A stretch of DNA of 64,000 nucleotides, taken from NCBI GenBank assembly GCA_029259745.1, contig JAJDEO010000031.1, positions 5,001 through 69,000 on the forward strand, written 5' to 3'. Both the position numbers and the translations under genes were made by a program. Source of the stretch: Planctomycetota bacterium (lineage in GTDB: Bacteria; Planctomycetota; B15-G4). Positions 30,954 through 39,056 of the stretch are shown here, one piece after another (the first letter of the stretch is position 1; each line of letters opens with the position of its first letter). A model generated the notes under the pieces. That model did no database searches. It was given only the letters and a program-made list of their open reading frames with translations, and was not told the origin of the DNA.

Positions 30954-32116
30954 CGCGACACCTTTTCACGGGCCGTGGGGAGACGGACGACGCGCCGGAA
31001 CGTCCGCCCGATCCGAGCGACGGCGCCGGTGGCATGACTCGCGATCTCGGTGTCCCGCGCGCCGCGCTCGACGACGATCTCCGTCGATGTCACGCCTTCC
31101 TCGAGGATCCGCATCCACTCGTGGTCGACGAGGACGAACTCGGGGCGCTCTTCGTCGTCCCGCAAGAAGCGCACGTCGGTCAGGCGCAGGCGTCGTCCTT
31201 CGATGCCCAGCGTCTCGCGCACCTGGCCCGTGGGAAGGCCGGCGGCCAGCACGAGCGTGAGGCGCACGAGCGCCGGCGTCGCATCGTCGCTGGCATCCCA
31301 GAGCGAGTCTTCGCCGAGATAGGTCGGCAGGTCGTCGGACAGCCCGCGCGTCGAGTCCCAGGTCGCCGTGGCGAAGATCGGCGCGACCTTGCCGGCCTTC
31401 ATCGCCCCAGCGGCCCCCTCGTCGGGCGTCGGCTCGACCCACTCCTCGCGCGACCAGGCCGCAGCACCCGGCACCCAGAACTCGACGCCGAAGAACAGCA
31501 CATCCTCCGCGATCGGGAGCGCGTCGGCGAGCAGCCGGCCGACATCCGACCAGCGCTCGGGGTCGGTGAGCGTGGTCGGCCCGCCGATCGGCGTGCGCAC
31601 GCAGCGCATCAACGACGGCAACTCGTCGCCGGGCAGGATCGTCGTGAAGAAGAGCGACTCGGCGAGACCCGACGTCGGCTGCAGCAGCAAGGGGTCGGGT
31701 TCGCCGAGCAGCGACGTCGTCGCCTGCCCACCGGCGGCATCCCCGGCACGGCGTAGCCACGTCAGCTCGCGGTGTTCGTGGAGCAGGCGCGTGAACGCCA
31801 GGCCCTGCGAGCGACGGAAGCTGAGGTCGGGCGGCTGGCCGTAGCCTTGTCGACGCGCCGAGCTGACGAGGCGCGCGTCCTGCTCGTAGGCGCCGGGCGC
31901 GCCGGCCCAGAGGTGACGCAAGTCGGTGGCGAGCAGCGTGAAGGCCGCGTCGGCGCCCTGGTTGATGACGCGGTTGCGCTCCCCCGAGTTCCAGATGTCG
32001 GCGGCGTCGCGCGCGATCTGGAACATCAGGAGACCGAGCACGGCGAACAGCGCCGTTGCCATCAGCAGCTCGACGAGCGTGAAGCCCCGGCTGGCGCGTG
32101 AGCGGTTCAGCGCCAT
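30950..32116 (-). CDS. GspJ/PilW-like minor pseudopilin
   Basis: A 388-residue prepilin: leader MALNRSRASRG, cleavage before FTLVELLMATALFAVLGLLM with Glu5 conserved. GspJ proteins are normally about 200 residues, so the globular domain is nearly doubled; residues about 90-250 hold inserted sequence with many Pro/Asp/Trp residues. ATG 32116 has GGAG 8 nt upstream. It overlaps the giant GspK-like gene by 10 nt and the GspI-like gene by 4 nt. Confidence 0.8.
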   Translation of the reverse strand: MALNRSRASRGFTLVELLMATALFAVLGLLMFQIARDAADIWNSGERNRVINQGADAAFTLLATDLRHLWAGAPGAYEQDARLVSSARRQGYGQPPDLSFRRSQGLAFTRLLHEHRELTWLRRAGDAAGGQATTSLLGEPDPLLLQPTSGLAESLFFTTILPGDELPSLMRCVRTPIGGPTTLTDPERWSDVGRLLADALPIAEDVLFFGVEFWVPGAAAWSREEWVEPTPDEGAAGAMKAGKVAPIFATATWDSTRGLSDDLPTYLGEDSLWDASDDATPALVRLTLVLAAGLPTGQVRETLGIEGRRLRLTDVRFLRDDEERPEFVLVDHEWMRILEEGVTSTEIVVERGARDTEIASHATGAVARIGRTFRRVVRLPTAREKVSR

Positions 32117-35100
32117 TCTTCGTGCTCCCAGACGATCGTCGGTTGGATGTGCGCGAGAGTCAGCGACGTGACCTCGGGCACGACCTTCCAGCCGTTCGAC
32201 GTGAATCGAATCGGATCGAAGGCCCGCGCGTCCCAGCCCGCCATGAGATGCAGATCGACAACGTCGGCCTGCCGCCCCAGCGCGCCCAGCACGACGACGT
32301 CGCCCGTCCCGACGCTCGCGAACTCGACCAGCGCGAAGCCGGCCTCGACGAGATCGCGATGGTGTGACACACCGCGGTCGAGGACACCGCGCACGTCGAG
32401 GCGACTGCCCTCGGCGGCGATGCGCGTGGCCACGGCCAGCCCGGTGAAGAACGCCCCCGGTGCATCGATCGTGATCACGGCGTGCTCAGCCTCCGCGTGC
32501 TCGCTGCCGAGCAACGCCTGGTCGCGGTAGCGCATCGGCATCCAGCGCACGAGCGCGCCGGCGGCGTGGTCGGAGGGCGTCGTGCCGAAGCGCCCGCGCA
32601 GCAGCCCGCGCTGGGAGACCATCGTCACGCCGCCGGTGTGCGGCATCGTCAGACTGCGCGCCGAGCGGCCCGTGTAACCGATGAGTTCCTCGTCGACGAG
32701 CAAAAGGCCCGGGCCGTCGGGGAACGCGCGCGGATTCCCCAGCGGCAACGTCGACGCCGTCGCCGTGACGCGTGACGACAGGGGCTGCGCCGGCCAGAAG
32801 GACAACGGGACGAGCGGTGTCTTGGCCGGATGGGCCTGGCGTCGCGTTCCGTAGAGTGCGCGGCCCGTGAGGAACGCATCGCCGGAGTTCACGGCGTCGA
32901 GCCCCGCGTAGCTGACGATCTCGTCGCCGATGCGGAGCAGCCCGCCGTGTTCGGACAGCAGACTCGCCGCGTCGATCCCATCGGGTGAGAGGATCGGACG
33001 GTCGAGTGTCATGTGGGCGTAGCGCAGCGCATCGAGGTCGATGCGGACCTGGCGGTCTTCGTCGAACTCGAGTTCCTCGGCGAGCACGAACGACGTCGCG
33101 CTCGGCACCAGGTCGAGTTCGTGCCGGCGCGTCGTGAAACGCAACTCGTCGATCGTCACGCCACCGGCCGAAGCGCGTCCGCCGAACTCGCGCCCGATCG
33201 CGAAGGTCGTGAGCGGGCCCGTGGGAAGCTCGCGACTCGGTGCCTTGATCATGCGCGTCACGAGCCGGATGTCGACCTGCAACGCCGTCACTTCGTCGTA
33301 GCCGCTCTCGTCTTCCTCGAGCTGCGCATCGACCTGTCCGTCTTCGATCCCGTAGTTGTCGCGGTCGGCGAAATCGGTGAGCAGAAACTCCGCCACGACG
33401 GGATCGCGCAGGCCCACGAGCCACACGCCGTTGACCTCGTCGCTGGCCGCATCGCGGTCGTCAAGCGAGGCGTGATTCGTGCGATGCCACTCCTTCGTGG
33501 TCAGGATCTCACCGGCATCGCCGCGGCTTACATCGACGAGCGTGATGGCGTCGAGACGACCCGGCGCACCGAGCCCCTCGTGCATCATGCCCGTCTCGTC
33601 GACGTTCCACCCGCCGAAGAGATGCGTCGGAAGGACCTCCACGCCGTCACTGTGCACGCCGTCGTCCGTGCCGCATTGGCCACGCAGGTCGAGCTCGCGC
33701 GCGATGAGTTGGATGTTCGAGTCGTCGACCGTCGACGCGTCGGGGTTCCAGAGGTTGCGCTGGTCGATGATGTCGATCGTGTTGTCGATCGCCTCCTCGT
33801 CGTCGCGCACGAGGCCGATGTCCGTGGCTGTGTTCCAGCGCACCCACTCGGTGACGTCGTCGCCCTCACCGAAGTCGAGGCCGATCTGGGCCAGGGCGCT
33901 GCGGTCGGGGTTCGTCTCCGGGCGCGGAGCGTAGTCCTCGAAGAGACCGCCACCTGCCACGGGGATCGAGAGCGGGACGATGAGCACGCGCGGATTGTCG
34001 GGGATCGCGCTGTTGGCCGTGAGCGCGCCGTCGAACTCGGTGACGAACACACGCGGGTCGGCGAAGCTCGTGCCCGACGAGAGCCCGCCGCTCGAGAACC
34101 CGCCGCCCTCGAGGTCACTGGCCGGCCCATCGGCCGCCACGGGCACGCCGGAGCCGTTGCGACTGCAGCCCGTCAGAGAGATGCCGTTGAAGCCCGTGTA
34201 GCGAATGATCTCGACGCCGTCGATCGCCTCGCCGTCGACGGTCTCCTGCGGGAAGCGGAACGTCTCCCCGATCGCACCGCCGGGGACGTCGAGCGTCAGC
34301 GCGTACGAGTTGTGCACGGCGACGACCATCGCGTAGCCGCCACTCGCCGAGAACGTGTCGTTGGCGAGCGTGCCGGGCCCGGCAGCCGTCACGGGCAGTT
34401 CGCTCGCGGTCGCCGAGAGCCCCGTGCCCATCGTGATCTCGACGACGGGCCCACCCGAGGCACTCGTGACGACTTCGGCCGTGATGACGTGTTCGAGCCG
34501 ATCGGCGTCGAGCATCGCCACGCCGAACTCGCCGAGCGCCGACGACAGCGTGCCGTTGCCTTGATTGGCCTTGTCGGACGCAAGCGGCAGTGAGTAGCCC
34601 GCGAGGTAGACCGGTGCGTTGGCGGCGTGCTCGTCGGGGAGCGAGCGGCGTCGTGCACGACCGCCGAAAGGGTCGCCGTCGTCGAGCGGGCCGACGAGGA
34701 AGGCGTCGTCCTCGAGGTCGATGTACTCGACGAGTTCGTGGTCGACGTAGAGGACGCCCTGACGCGGAAAGCCGGCCGTGGAGTCGACGGGCAGACGCTC
34801 GACGCCGGCCGACAGGAGCGACCCCGTCGATCCGCTGGCCGGCACGTCGGCCGTCAAGAACGTGGAGAAGCTGGGACGCCCGCGCGGCACGCCGTCGACG
34901 AAGAGCAGCATGTCGCGCGGACCGGCGCCGCCGACCTCGGCGAGCACGTGGTAGGGCACGCCGGGGCTCAGGGCCAAGCCGTCGTCGAAGGCGTAGCGAA
35001 TCTCGCCCGTCGGCGGCACGAGGCCCGCCTCACCGACGTCGGCCTCGTAGTCGGGCAAGCTCGCGTCGTGCACGCGGAAGATGAGTTCGCCGTCGAGCAG

Positions 35101-37332
35101 CGCGATGAGGATGCGGTCCTCGAGTTCGTCGAGTCCGCCGTCGAAGAGCACGATGTCCTCGTCGGGGATTCCGTCGAGTTCGAACCAGAAGTCGACGGTG
35201 AAACGACGCAGACGCCCGATGCTCGAGGTGATCGACGGCTCGATCGCGTCGATCGGCAGGGTCAGTGAACCCTGGTCGCTGAACGAGAAGCCTTTCGGCG
35301 TGCTACCGACGAGCCCCGTGACACCCTCGTCGAAGTGCACCGTGTCGGGCAGCGACGAGCGCACGGGCGTGGGCGCGATGTATGAGGGCAGGTCGGCGTC
35401 CGACGGGCTCGGGCCACCGGACACGAGCGCCTGGGTACGACTCGGTGGGCGGCGGTCGCGCGCCAGGGCGTCACGGAGCGCAACGACGGCATCGCCGCGC
35501 GGGAGGATCGCCGCCGACGTCGAGCCCGTGTCGGCGAGCAGCGTCGTCTTGCCCTGCCCGCCCAATTCGAGCGGCGAAGGGTGCGAGGTCCAGCCGCGGC
35601 CACGTGCGCCGCGTGAGAGCACGTCTTCGAAGTCGGCCTGGGTCGAGACGCGGTGGGCTGTCTCGCCGCCGGGGGCGATCGACGCCACGCGGCGCACGTA
35701 GGCCCGCGCGCGTTCCTTGCCCGACGGCAAGTTCTCGCTCGCAGCAGCTTCGAGTGTGAAGCGGCCCGCCGAGCTGTACGTGAACGGCGCCGTGCCGCCC
35801 GACAGCCAGGCGTCGCCAGGATCGACGGCGTTGCGGAGCAAGGCTTCGCGCTGGATCGCGTTGATGTCCCCATCGGCCACCGCGGCGTCGAGCAGCGTGC
35901 GGAGGTCGGCGTGACGCGCCGGCGCCCCCGCGACGATGCGCGCCGCGACACGCGTCGCGGCCTGCCGCGTGACGCGCAACGCCGACTGGGGCGCCTCGAG
36001 CCCGATGAACAGCGGAACGATCTCCTCGGGCTTCAGCCCGGCGAGCTGCGTGCGCGTGTCTTGAAGCATCGACCAGGCGAGCGAGACGTCGATCTTCTCG
36101 AACCGCCCTTGCTCGATACGGTCGTCGACGATCCGTAGGACGTCGCGCACCTCGAGCCCCGTGTCCTTGGGCAACGCGAACGCCAGTTCGGCGGCGGCGA
36201 TCGGGTCGATGATGTGCGCGAGCGGCGACCGCCCCACGCCCGCGAGCAGGGCCTCGAGCACGACGGGCGAACACGTGTTGACGTTGACGGGCTCGCGTCG
36301 CAGGGCCTCGACGACGGAGCGCTCGTCGTGATCCTCGATGAGCACATCGAAGAGTTCGACGCGCCAGACGTCACCCCACGGGTAGGCACGATCGACGATC
36401 GCCCAGTCTTGACGTCCCTTACTGTTCGTGAGCGCGAGCGTCGTACCGCGTCCCCACATCGAGGCGTCGTCGACGATCAACGCCGCCGCGAGGGTGCTCG
36501 CGCGCTCGAGACGGCGCAACAGTTGACGTGAACGCCACGCGACCGGCGCGCCGTGAACGGTGACGAGATCGCGGACGGCCTCGACGTCGCCGCCGGTGTA
36601 GGCCATCGGGCCGTAGAGCCCGATGTTCTTGATCGCGTCGACCCGCCGGAACACGTCGAACACGCCGGGGCGATGGCGCCACCCGTGCTGAGCGAGCAGC
36701 AGCACGCGCAGGTCGAAGACGTCGTCGCCTTGGCGGTGCTCGCGCGTCTTCGACGTCGGCAACGCATCGGAGAGCTGACCGCGGCGCGTCTCGATGAAAC
36801 CCTCGGGTTCGCGGCCGCTGTACTCCACGACCTCGTGCCCGACCCAGAGCAGACCCGTCGCCGGGAACTCCTTCGTCGCGACGACCTCGAGACGCTCGCC
36901 GAGCGGGCCGACGTCAGACGTGACCGTCGTGCGGCCGCCGAGCAGGTTCGCGAGCAGGAAGTACGACGCCGTCGGCAGGTGCACCTTGCCCTGCTCGTCC
37001 TGCACCCGCACCGAACGCACCGCGCCGCGCGGGTTGCGGTCGAGCTGCCCGGCGAAGCGCGTGCTGAGATCGCTCGGGAGCAGCTCGGCGCGCGTGTCGA
37101 GATGCGGTGTGTCGAGATCGTAGAAGGGGTGCGTGTCTTCGAGGTGCCTCTCGGCCGCAGCGAGGGCCGCGAGCGCCCCGGCGCGCGCGCCTTCCTGGTC
37201 GGCGGCCAGCAGCGCCCCCGACTCCATGCGACGCATCGAGAGGGCAAACGGCGCGGCGATGAGCATGAGCGCCGCCAGCAGTACGACGACCGTCACGATC
37301 GCCACACCTCGTTCGTTTCGCGATCGTCTCAC
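32107..37332 (-). CDS. Giant GspK-like pseudopilin with LamG-like domain and repeated modules
   Basis: A 1741-residue protein; GspK is usually near 320. The N terminus is a pilin-like helix after an RNERG leader (VAIVTVVVLLAALMLIAAPF), lacking Glu5 as GspK does. A GspK helix-hairpin-helix-like region follows near residues 345-425 (REPVNVNTCSPVVLEALLAG). Around residues 700-830 is a LamG/concanavalin-like domain (RRFTVDFWFELDG). Five copies of a module of about 45 residues, with E-[VLI]-[VI]-x-Y followed by an RG and HAxGA-like end, are scattered through the protein. GTG 37332 overlaps the GspH-like stop. The 242 residues further upstream in frame are antisense-like. A surface tip adhesin or secretion-substrate receptor is inferred. 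Confidence 0.78.
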   Translation of the reverse strand: MRRSRNERGVAIVTVVVLLAALMLIAAPFALSMRRMESGALLAADQEGARAGALAALAAAERHLEDTHPFYDLDTPHLDTRAELLPSDLSTRFAGQLDRNPRGAVRSVRVQDEQGKVHLPTASYFLLANLLGGRTTVTSDVGPLGERLEVVATKEFPATGLLWVGHEVVEYSGREPEGFIETRRGQLSDALPTSKTREHRQGDDVFDLRVLLLAQHGWRHRPGVFDVFRRVDAIKNIGLYGPMAYTGGDVEAVRDLVTVHGAPVAWRSRQLLRRLERASTLAAALIVDDASMWGRGTTLALTNSKGRQDWAIVDRAYPWGDVWRVELFDVLIEDHDERSVVEALRREPVNVNTCSPVVLEALLAGVGRSPLAHIIDPIAAAELAFALPKDTGLEVRDVLRIVDDRIEQGRFEKIDVSLAWSMLQDTRTQLAGLKPEEIVPLFIGLEAPQSALRVTRQAATRVAARIVAGAPARHADLRTLLDAAVADGDINAIQREALLRNAVDPGDAWLSGGTAPFTYSSAGRFTLEAAASENLPSGKERARAYVRRVASIAPGGETAHRVSTQADFEDVLSRGARGRGWTSHPSPLELGGQGKTTLLADTGSTSAAILPRGDAVVALRDALARDRRPPSRTQALVSGGPSPSDADLPSYIAPTPVRSSLPDTVHFDEGVTGLVGSTPKGFSFSDQGSLTLPIDAIEPSITSSIGRLRRFTVDFWFELDGIPDEDIVLFDGGLDELEDRILIALLDGELIFRVHDASLPDYEADVGEAGLVPPTGEIRYAFDDGLALSPGVPYHVLAEVGGAGPRDMLLFVDGVPRGRPSFSTFLTADVPASGSTGSLLSAGVERLPVDSTAGFPRQGVLYVDHELVEYIDLEDDAFLVGPLDDGDPFGGRARRRSLPDEHAANAPVYLAGYSLPLASDKANQGNGTLSSALGEFGVAMLDADRLEHVITAEVVTSASGGPVVEITMGTGLSATASELPVTAAGPGTLANDTFSASGGYAMVVAVHNSYALTLDVPGGAIGETFRFPQETVDGEAIDGVEIIRYTGFNGISLTGCSRNGSGVPVAADGPASDLEGGGFSSGGLSSGTSFADPRVFVTEFDGALTANSAIPDNPRVLIVPLSIPVAGGGLFEDYAPRPETNPDRSALAQIGLDFGEGDDVTEWVRWNTATDIGLVRDDEEAIDNTIDIIDQRNLWNPDASTVDDSNIQLIARELDLRGQCGTDDGVHSDGVEVLPTHLFGGWNVDETGMMHEGLGAPGRLDAITLVDVSRGDAGEILTTKEWHRTNHASLDDRDAASDEVNGVWLVGLRDPVVAEFLLTDFADRDNYGIEDGQVDAQLEEDESGYDEVTALQVDIRLVTRMIKAPSRELPTGPLTTFAIGREFGGRASAGGVTIDELRFTTRRHELDLVPSATSFVLAEELEFDEDRQVRIDLDALRYAHMTLDRPILSPDGIDAASLLSEHGGLLRIGDEIVSYAGLDAVNSGDAFLTGRALYGTRRQAHPAKTPLVPLSFWPAQPLSSRVTATASTLPLGNPRAFPDGPGLLLVDEELIGYTGRSARSLTMPHTGGVTMVSQRGLLRGRFGTTPSDHAAGALVRWMPMRYRDQALLGSEHAEAEHAVITIDAPGAFFTGLAVATRIAAEGSRLDVRGVLDRGVSHHRDLVEAGFALVEFASVGTGDVVVLGALGRQADVVDLHLMAGWDARAFDPIRFTSNGWKVVPEVTSLTLAHIQPTIVWEHEEWR

Positions 37333-38411
37333 GAGTCGGGCTCCAGCGTGCGGATCGCGCCCCAACGTCCGAACTCGACGTCGGTGCGGCGTTCGGGGTC
37401 GCCGTGGAGAAGGCCGATGACGACGGGCTCCTGGTGGTAGGCCGGGTCGAGTCGGCCCTGGGGATCGAGGTGCAGCTCGCGACGTTGTCCGACGAGCCGC
37501 ACTTCGCCCGGCAACTCGCGCGCGTCGGCTTCGACGACCGAGAGCAGCCGCAGCTCGTCGAGACGCCCGACGAAGCGCGTGCCGCCCGTGCCTGTGAACA
37601 GCGGTGCGCCGGGACTCGGGACGACGAGACGCCGCACGGCGGGGAAGCGCGTGTCCTCGGCAAGGCGCGCGCCGTCGAGCGTGACGCGCAACGTCGAGCC
37701 GTCGAAGGACACCGTCAAGCGCACGAAGCGATGCGGCCAACGGATCGTCTCCCCGACGGCGATCGAGACTTCCTCGGCGTCGTCGCTTCCGTCGTCGCGC
37801 GCGAGCATCAGCGTCACGACGAGCCGGTCTTGGCGGTCGATCACGATGTCCCAGGCACCGCGCCGCTCGAGCAGCGTCATGGGCCGTGGGTCGCGCTCGG
37901 GCCAGACATGCACGTCCACCGAGAACCCGTGCGGTGAGTTCGCGCTGGCCGGCAAGCCTGCGATCGTGAGAACGCGCTCGTCGTCGAGGCGCAGGCACGA
38001 CCCCAGCGCGCCCTGCGGGTCGAGGTCTTCGGGCTCGTGGCTGGCCGCGACGGGCCACCCCGTCCCGAGGTCGTCTTCGAAATGCCAGTTGCCCACGGCG
38101 CGCAGCCCGCGTGCCACGACCAACGCGGTCTCGGGGTCGATGACGACCGTCGCCGGCGCCTGCTCGCGCTGCGCGAACAGCTGCGCCGCGAAGAGTGCGT
38201 CGTGCACCTGACTGGCAGCGACGCGATCGGGTGAGACGAGCCCGCGAAACACGCCGACGCCGATGCCGAGCAACGCGCTGATGATCGCGAGCACGACGAG
38301 CAGCTCGATCAGCGTGACACCGCGCCGGCCGCGCGCACGCGCGACCGCCGTGTCGACGCGCCCGGTGAGCGCGTGGCGCGTCCTATTCGGTGTCGAGCAC
38401 GAAGTTCGCAA
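37329..38411 (-). CDS. GspH-like pseudopilin fused to a LamG-like domain
   Basis: A 360-residue prepilin with a 31-residue leader and GVTLIELLVVLAIISALLGI, Glu5 conserved. After a short pseudopilin segment comes a LamG-like beta-sandwich, about residues 115-310: PHGFSVDVHVWPERDPRP, RFVRLTVSFDGSTLRVTLDG and FVGRLDELRLLSV are its typical strands. No ATG/GTG start exists in the frame near the leader; TTG 38411 is preceded by GGAGG with 6-nt spacing, inside the end of gspG, so I place the start there (28-nt overlap). The stop overlaps the GspK-like gene by GTGA. Confidence 0.8.
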   Translation of the reverse strand: MRTSCSTPNRTRHALTGRVDTAVARARGRRGVTLIELLVVLAIISALLGIGVGVFRGLVSPDRVAASQVHDALFAAQLFAQREQAPATVVIDPETALVVARGLRAVGNWHFEDDLGTGWPVAASHEPEDLDPQGALGSCLRLDDERVLTIAGLPASANSPHGFSVDVHVWPERDPRPMTLLERRGAWDIVIDRQDRLVVTLMLARDDGSDDAEEVSIAVGETIRWPHRFVRLTVSFDGSTLRVTLDGARLAEDTRFPAVRRLVVPSPGAPLFTGTGGTRFVGRLDELRLLSVVEADARELPGEVRLVGQRRELHLDPQGRLDPAYHQEPVVIGLLHGDPERRTDVEFGRWGAIRTLEPDS

Positions 38412-39018
38412 TGTCGTCCTCCGTATCGAAGAGGCCGTCGGGTCCGGCGCTGCGGAGTTGGAACGACTCGAACTGGTGATAGGCACCGGTGAGCGAGTTG
38501 CGCAGGGCACGGACGGGCTCGGAGTCGCTCGCATCACCCATGACGTTGTAGGGACACTCGCTGCCGTAGTCAGTGTAGACGGTGTAGGCGAGCGGATTGT
38601 CCCAGGGATCGATCACTTCCAGGAGCGCCGTGCTGCCGTCGACGAACGTCATGCCCTTCGTCGAGTCGCCGTCCACGTTGCCGAGCCAGCGTTCGTTGGG
38701 GCGCTGCCCGCCGTAATCGCGTGACTTCAACGCCGCGACGAGCGCCTCGACGCCTTCGTTCGTCTTGTTCGCCTCGCCGATGCCCGCCTGCGTCAGGCGC
38801 GAGGGCGGATACGTCCCCACGCGATCGTTGTACGACTCGATGACGAGGCTCAGCGACTCGATCCGGGCGTGGGCATCCGTGATGCGCCCCGTCTCGCCGA
38901 AGCTCAGCGCTCCGGTCGCGACGATCCCCATCAGCAGCCCGATGAGCGCCAGGACGACGAGGATCTCGATGAGGCTGAAGCCGCGTTCGTGGCGGCGTGC
39001 TCGGGACGGTGATCTCAT
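38383..39018 (-). CDS. gspG: GspG-like major pseudopilin
   Basis: A 211-residue prepilin: leader MRSPSRARRHERG, then FSLIEILVVLALIGLLMGIV with Glu5. The C-terminal domain has type II pseudopilin features: DPWDNPLAYTVYTDYGSE, then FQLRSAGPDGLFDTEDDI, where the Asp-rich loop corresponds to the calcium site of GspG proteins. ATG 39018 is supported by AGGAG 8 nt upstream. It is the only gene here of major-pseudopilin type, so it probably builds the pseudopilus shaft. Confidence 0.87.
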   Translation of the reverse strand: MRSPSRARRHERGFSLIEILVVLALIGLLMGIVATGALSFGETGRITDAHARIESLSLVIESYNDRVGTYPPSRLTQAGIGEANKTNEGVEALVAALKSRDYGGQRPNERWLGNVDGDSTKGMTFVDGSTALLEVIDPWDNPLAYTVYTDYGSECPYNVMGDASDSEPVRALRNSLTGAYHQFESFQLRSAGPDGLFDTEDDIANFVLDTE

Positions 39019-39056
39019 CGGCGCATCTCCTGCGGGTTCGGCGCGCCCCACCGTCT

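Noticed and set aside
37333..38058. N-terminal extension of the GspK-like protein by 242 residues
   Set aside because: The translation is Arg/Ala/His-rich and overlaps the GspH-like gene in another frame; GTG 37332 with a GTGA overlap begins the pilin-like helix.
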